Positions 59,800-64,000 of a stretch of 64,000 nucleotides of DNA are shown piece after piece. The stretch is from positions 1 to 64,000 of the forward strand of contig VGWI01000004.1 in NCBI GenBank assembly GCA_016873655.1. The letters are read 5' to 3'. Source of the DNA: Lentisphaerota bacterium (lineage in GTDB: Bacteria > Verrucomicrobiota > Kiritimatiellia > UBA8416 > VGWI01). The translations under genes and the position numbers were made by a program. The stretch's first letter is position 1, and the number at the start of each line of letters is the position of its first letter. A model generated the notes under the pieces. That model had not been told where the DNA came from. It searched no databases and saw nothing but the letters and a program-made list of their open reading frames with translations.

Positions 59800-60176
59800 T
59801 CGTAAACGGTCCAGTTGGACACGGCGGGGCCGGCGGGGCCGTTGGTCATGACAAGTTTGCTGCGCACGACGGTGATGTCAAAGAGCGACGAAGCGCCCGT
59901 CCCTATTGTTTCCTCGTAAATCCATACCTCGCTCGCGACGGCTTCGCTCTTGATCGGTTCCTTCCTGGTCGGGGTGCCCCAGCACAGTCCGGCTTCCATC
60001 GTATTCATGCCTGCCACAAGACGGCCGGACTTCACGGCTTCCTTGATCTCTTCCGGCCGGTCCTTGTGCGTCCTGCCGTACCAGGACCGCATGCAGTTCC
60101 GGTATGTCTCGGCAGGGGTTGTGGCGCAGCCGGCCATGAAGAGCATTGCGAGGCCAATCAGCAAGGCGATTCTCAT
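59796..60176 (-). CDS. Small lipoprotein with BamE/SmpA-like motif
   Basis: Lipobox LFMAGC; VAGMNTMEAGLCWGTPTRK; 4-nt overlap with the SGNH gene. Confidence 0.65.
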   Translation of the reverse strand: MRIALLIGLAMLFMAGCATTPAETYRNCMRSWYGRTHKDRPEEIKEAVKSGRLVAGMNTMEAGLCWGTPTRKEPIKSEAVASEVWIYEETIGTGASSLFDITVVRSKLVMTNGPAGPAVSNWTVYE

Positions 60177-60310
60177 AGGTTCCTCCCCTACGGGCATGAC
60201 TTCAACGCGGTGCATTCGTCGTGCGGCAAGGAAACCGTGTGCGGCGTCATGGGGCAAGCAAATAGTGACCTTCCTCACCGGCGACGCAGGCCCGCCTGCA
60301 ACCTGCCCGT

Positions 60311-60346
60311 AGTGGTTCTCCCGGCCCGGGGTCGGGCCGGCTCCAG
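60311..60346. repeat. Dispersed repeat family B
   Basis: gtggttctcccggcccggggtcgggccggctcca; internal palindrome CCGGCCCG-GGGT-CGGGCCGG. Confidence 0.85.
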
Positions 60347-60400
60347 TTGGTCGAGGTGATCGCGGGTTGGAGGGGCGCAGGTCTCTGTGACCGATCGGGC

Positions 60401-60523
60401 TGATGTCTTCCTGTAACCGCGGCGCGCCAGCCTTCGCTTGCTGTTGACGCGGCGAGCAACGTCTCGTCACGCAGGGCCGCGTTGCCGAGGGGAGGGGCGC
60501 GCCCCTGCGTGGCGCGGCTACAG
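60401..60523. repeat. Dispersed intergenic repeat family A, copy 2 (~123 bp)
   Basis: Near-identical to 56492-56615, including gccttcgcttgctgttga and gccgcgttgccgaggggaggggcgcgcccctgcgtggcgcggctacag. Confidence 0.88.
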
Positions 60524-60556
60524 GACTGCAGGTCAATCTGTCGGGGATGGCAAAAC

Positions 60557-60584
60557 GGCGCGCCCCTGCGTGGCGCGGCTACAG
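60557..60584. repeat. Family A partial copy (3' end)
   Basis: ggcgcgcccctgcgtggcgcggctacag. Confidence 0.8.
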
Positions 60585-60597
60585 AACCCGGTGGGGC

Positions 60598-60661
60598 GCG
60601 GGTTGGAGCGCGGGGCGACCGTGCAGTGGTTCTCCCGGCCCGGGGTCGGGCCGGCTCCATC
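60598..60661. repeat. Dispersed repeat family B
   Basis: gcgggttggagcgcggggcgaccgtgcagtggttctcccggcccggggtcgggccggctcca. Confidence 0.85.
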
Positions 60662-60919
60662 TGGGAGCGTGGCGACCACGCGGTGCCTTGGAGATGCCGT
60701 GCCACCCGAAGGCGGGGGGCTGATACATTTCTTTTACACTTCTGTCATGCGTGGGTGACAAGCCGTCTCGCTCGCTGTGTTTCAGTGACGCCGATGAAAG
60801 GGAGAGGCGTCCATGGCAACAGTGATGGCGACGCAGCCCAATCCGCGGTGGCGGCAGGACGCCGATCCGGGTACATTCCACGCGGGGTACGGGCGCGGGC
60901 GCTGAAGGGGAGGTGTCCG

Positions 60920-62269
60920 ATGAGTACGGTGTTGAAGAGAGTGGCGGTTGCCGGTCTGGTTCTGCTTGCGGCGGGCGCCGAGGCGGCGAAGACGAAGTCC
61001 GCGGACAGCAGCGTGGTGAAGTGCACGGTTGAACTGGACCGGGCATTGCTGACGGCCGGACGGACGCACAAGGCGGTGGTCAGGATATCGCTGGACGCGG
61101 ACCAGGTTGTGAGGGCGGGTGAGCGTGCGCCTGTGAACCTGGCGGTTGTGCTGGACCGGTCGGGGTCCATGGGCGGCGAGAAGCTGGAGAAGGCCAAGGA
61201 AGCCGCAATTGAAGCGCTGCGCCGACTGGATGGGCGGGATATCTTCTCTCTCGTGGTCTACGAAAGCAACGTGGAGACGGTTGTGCCGGCGCAGAGCGCG
61301 GCGAATACCGAGTGGATTGAGGCTCGGATCAGGAGCATTCGCACCGGCGGCAGCACGGCGCTGTTCGGCGGGGTAAGCCAGGGCGCCGCCGAAGTCCGCA
61401 AAAACCTCGACAAGGAATACGTCAACAGGGTGATTCTGCTCTCCGACGGACTGGCAAACGTCGGGCCGAGATCGCCTGAGGACCTCGGGCGGCTTGGAAC
61501 TGGCCTGATGAAGGAGGGGATATCCGTAACGACAGTTGGTGTCGGAAAAGACTACAACGAGGACCTGATGGCGAGGCTTGCGCAGAACAGCGACGGCAAC
61601 ACGTACTTCGCGGAATCGAGCCGTGACCTGCCCCGCATATTCAAGGCTGAACTTGGCGACGTCCTCAGCGTTGTGGCCAGGGACGTGAACCTGATCATCG
61701 AATGCCCCGAAGGAGTGAGGCCCGTCGGCGTGATAGGGCGGGACGTTTCCGTGCGCGGCCGGACGGTTGAGGTGGCCCTGAACCAGCTCTACGGCGGCCA
61801 GAAGAAGTTCGCGCTGCTGGAGGTGGAGATACCGTCCGGTGCGGCCGGCGAAAGCAGGCCGGTGGCATCCGCGATGGTGCGGTATGAGAATCTTGTGAAC
61901 CAGAAGCGTGAAGAATCGTCGGCCAGCGTCGAGGTGAGTTTCACGGCGGTGGTCGAGGAGGCGGAAAAGTCGGTGAACGCGGAGGTGAAGAAAGACGTTG
62001 AACTGAATCTCGCCGCCAGGGCGCAGGATGACGCCATCACTCTGGCCGACCAGGGCAAGGCGGGAGAGGCCGCCCAGGCCCTCAGGCAGGCTGCCGAAAG
62101 CCTGAAGAAGACGGCAGAGAAGCTGGACGACAGTGAGCTGGCGGAAAAGGCCCAGGAGGCCGAGAAGCAGGCAGCCGCTATCGAGGCCAACAGCGGGATG
62201 ACGAGGGAGCAGAGAAAGACACTGAGGGCGGATTCGTACAGGACATACAACCAGCAGTCCGCCCAGTAG
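60920..62269 (+). CDS. Exported von Willebrand factor A domain protein
   Basis: Signal peptide; MIDAS DRSGSMGGEK; RIRSIRTGGSTALFGGV; VILLSDGLANVGPRSPEDL; charged helical C-terminus. Confidence 0.93.
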   Translation: MSTVLKRVAVAGLVLLAAGAEAAKTKSADSSVVKCTVELDRALLTAGRTHKAVVRISLDADQVVRAGERAPVNLAVVLDRSGSMGGEKLEKAKEAAIEALRRLDGRDIFSLVVYESNVETVVPAQSAANTEWIEARIRSIRTGGSTALFGGVSQGAAEVRKNLDKEYVNRVILLSDGLANVGPRSPEDLGRLGTGLMKEGISVTTVGVGKDYNEDLMARLAQNSDGNTYFAESSRDLPRIFKAELGDVLSVVARDVNLIIECPEGVRPVGVIGRDVSVRGRTVEVALNQLYGGQKKFALLEVEIPSGAAGESRPVASAMVRYENLVNQKREESSASVEVSFTAVVEEAEKSVNAEVKKDVELNLAARAQDDAITLADQGKAGEAAQALRQAAESLKKTAEKLDDSELAEKAQEAEKQAAAIEANSGMTREQRKTLRADSYRTYNQQSAQ

Positions 62270-62331
62270 GTCCGGCGGTGGCGACGTGATCGCGGTGGGG
62301 GTGGCCGCTCTTGGGCCGGCGCGGGGGGGGC

Positions 62332-62387
62332 TGGGGCCGGGGCGGTCGCGCCCCGGTTCTCCCGGCCCGGGGTCGGGCCGGATCCAG
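62332..62387. repeat. Dispersed repeat family B
   Basis: gctggggccggggcggtcgcgccccggttctcccggcccggggtcgggccggatccaggg. Confidence 0.82.
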
Positions 62388-62484
62388 GGAAAAACATCCG
62401 GCGCGGTAAACTCGCCGGGGCAGGGATGGGTCGCGGGAAGGCGCCGCGGACTCGCAGGCTCTGCAGCGCGCAAGGAGGAACGGC

Positions 62485-64000
62485 GTGGGGAAGAGGGCGA
62501 TAGTTGTTTACTGGCTGATGCTGCTTCTCCCGGCTGCGGCGTTGGCCGTGTGGGCTCTTTTCATGCTTCGGCACGAAGAGGAGCGCGCGGCGGGGCAGGT
62601 TGTAGCGGCGGCGCGCCTGAGGGCCGATGCCGGGGCCGACGCGCTACGGTGGCAGGTGGCCATTGCCCAGTCCGAGCTGTCTGGCCTGATGAATTCCGCC
62701 CCGGCCGGAGGTGAGGCCGCGTATCTGCTTGAACTGCGGAAGAGGCATGCGCTTGTCAGGAACGTGTTTATCTGGGACGAGGAATCCGGCCTTTTGTATC
62801 CGCGGCCGGGCGAATGCAGCGGGGAAGAGTCCAGGTTCATCGCGCGTTACGATGCGCTGTTTTCGGGGCGTGATTCGTGGGATGCCGGAGAGAAAGGCGC
62901 GAAGGCCGACACCGTGGGCCGGAATGCCGGCGGGTGGCTTTCCTGGTTCGAGGAGAACCGCCTGTACATGCTGGGGTGGAAGCGCTCCGGCGGGACGGTT
63001 TTCGGGATCGAGTTGGACTGGCCGGTGCTCCTGTCGAGGCTTGTTGCAGCCTTCCCTCAGCCTGGAGAGGGGTGGACATGGGAACTGGTTGACGGAGCGG
63101 GGTTCCCGATGCACAGGGCAGGCGGGGACGGAGAAGAAGCGAATGCGCCGGCCGCTGACATCGTGGTGACGCTGGACCCGGAGATGCCCCACTGGCGGCT
63201 TGTGGCTGGAGCCGGGCCAGGCGCATTCGCTTCTAGGTCGGGTGGGGTCATGGTCGTCGGCGGTCTTATGGTGGCGATTCTCGGGGTGTCCATTGTGCTG
63301 GGAGGAGGGCTTCTTGCCTGGCAGGCGTGGCTGCAGCGCAGGGATGCCATGAGAAAGACCAGTTTCGTGTCGAACGTGTCGCACGAGCTCAAGACCCCGT
63401 TGACGGCCATACGGATGTATTCCGAGCTGCTGAGCGAAGGTCGCGTGAAGGAAGAGGAGAAGAGAAGGCGGTACCTCGATGTTATTTCCCAGGAGAGCAT
63501 GCGGCTCACGAGGCTGGTCAACAACGTTCTGGATTTCAGCCGTCTTGAGCAGGGGAGAAAGACCTATTCACCGGAGAACATCGATGTGTGTGAGGCCGCC
63601 GGAAGACTGATGCGCGAGCACGAGTGGCGACTGAGGGACGCCGGAATGGAGCCGCGATGGGACGTGAGTGGGGCTGCCATGCGTGTGCGCTTTGACCGTG
63701 ACGCACTGGAGCAGATATTGCTGAACCTGCTGGACAACGCCGTAAAATACGCGGCGGCGGGCGGCGAGTTCGTTCTGTCGGTGACCAGAGAGGGCGATTC
63801 GGTGTTCCTGAGGGCGATGGACCGTGGACCGGGCGTTTCCCGCCAGCACAGGGGAAGGCTGTTTGAAAAGTTCTTCCGTGGAGACGCGTCGCTTTCGGCG
63901 CCGAATGCGGGGTGCGGGCTGGGTTTGAGCATAGCCCGTCAGCTTGCACGCGACCTTGGCGGCGATGTCAAGTATGAGCCCCGCGAAGGCGGCGGCAGTT
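62485..64000 (+). CDS. Membrane sensor histidine kinase (3' end outside window)
   Basis: RBS aaggagg; GTG start; two TM segments; FVSNVSHELKTPLTAIRMYSELL H-box; LLNLLDNAVKYA N-box; DRGPGVS, GCGLGLSIARQLA G-boxes; open at window end. Confidence 0.93.
   Translation, partial: MGKRAIVVYWLMLLLPAAALAVWALFMLRHEEERAAGQVVAAARLRADAGADALRWQVAIAQSELSGLMNSAPAGGEAAYLLELRKRHALVRNVFIWDEESGLLYPRPGECSGEESRFIARYDALFSGRDSWDAGEKGAKADTVGRNAGGWLSWFEENRLYMLGWKRSGGTVFGIELDWPVLLSRLVAAFPQPGEGWTWELVDGAGFPMHRAGGDGEEANAPAADIVVTLDPEMPHWRLVAGAGPGAFASRSGGVMVVGGLMVAILGVSIVLGGGLLAWQAWLQRRDAMRKTSFVSNVSHELKTPLTAIRMYSELLSEGRVKEEEKRRRYLDVISQESMRLTRLVNNVLDFSRLEQGRKTYSPENIDVCEAAGRLMREHEWRLRDAGMEPRWDVSGAAMRVRFDRDALEQILLNLLDNAVKYAAAGGEFVLSVTREGDSVFLRAMDRGPGVSRQHRGRLFEKFFRGDASLSAPNAGCGLGLSIARQLARDLGGDVKYEPREGGGS

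Overview
GC-rich bacterial chromosome segment, probably from the PVC group (Kiritimatiellota/Verrucomicrobiota-like; inferred from PEP-CTERM proteins, LamG/KNH-type giant proteins and a COX24-type small ORF, not proven). Main contents, left to right: (1) a giant surface protein gene, open at the window start (LamG, ~12 KNH/Ig-like repeats, long TN-rich coiled coil), followed by a membrane-anchored two-domain protein. (2) A divergent F-type ATPase operon in the order alpha1-alpha2-epsilon-c-(b.delta fusion)-gamma-beta. It has two tandem alpha paralogs, no subunit a in the window, and an arginine-finger substitution in alpha2. (3) Closely spaced downstream, a type II secretion/pseudopilus operon (E,F,G,I-like,J,K,PilM/L-PilN,M) ending in a MORN-repeat membrane protein. 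(4) Two paralogous copies of a three-gene exported-protein cassette ending in a PEP-CTERM protein (27.5-30.7 kb and 38.9-42.0 kb). (5) Housekeeping genes: YchF-like, PpiC, RecO, YbeY, HolA, tRNA-Thr, IlvC. (6) An eroded stretch (37-51 kb) with several frameshifted remnants, including three pieces of Gfo/Idh/MocA oxidoreductases, among intact MBOAT, D-hydroxyacid dehydrogenase, Idh, SDR, OYE-FeS-FAD fusion and KDPG aldolase genes. (7) A minus-strand cluster tsaE-thiL-GT-TPR-COX24-like small ORF-hisG-tRNA-Val, then purN, a sulfotransferase/SGNH/lipoprotein operon, two families of dispersed palindromic intergenic repeats, a vWA protein and a histidine kinase cut by the window end. The most interesting candidates are the ATPase operon with duplicated and functionally split alpha subunits and the duplicated PEP-CTERM cassette. 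All assignments come from reading translated motifs; no database search was run.
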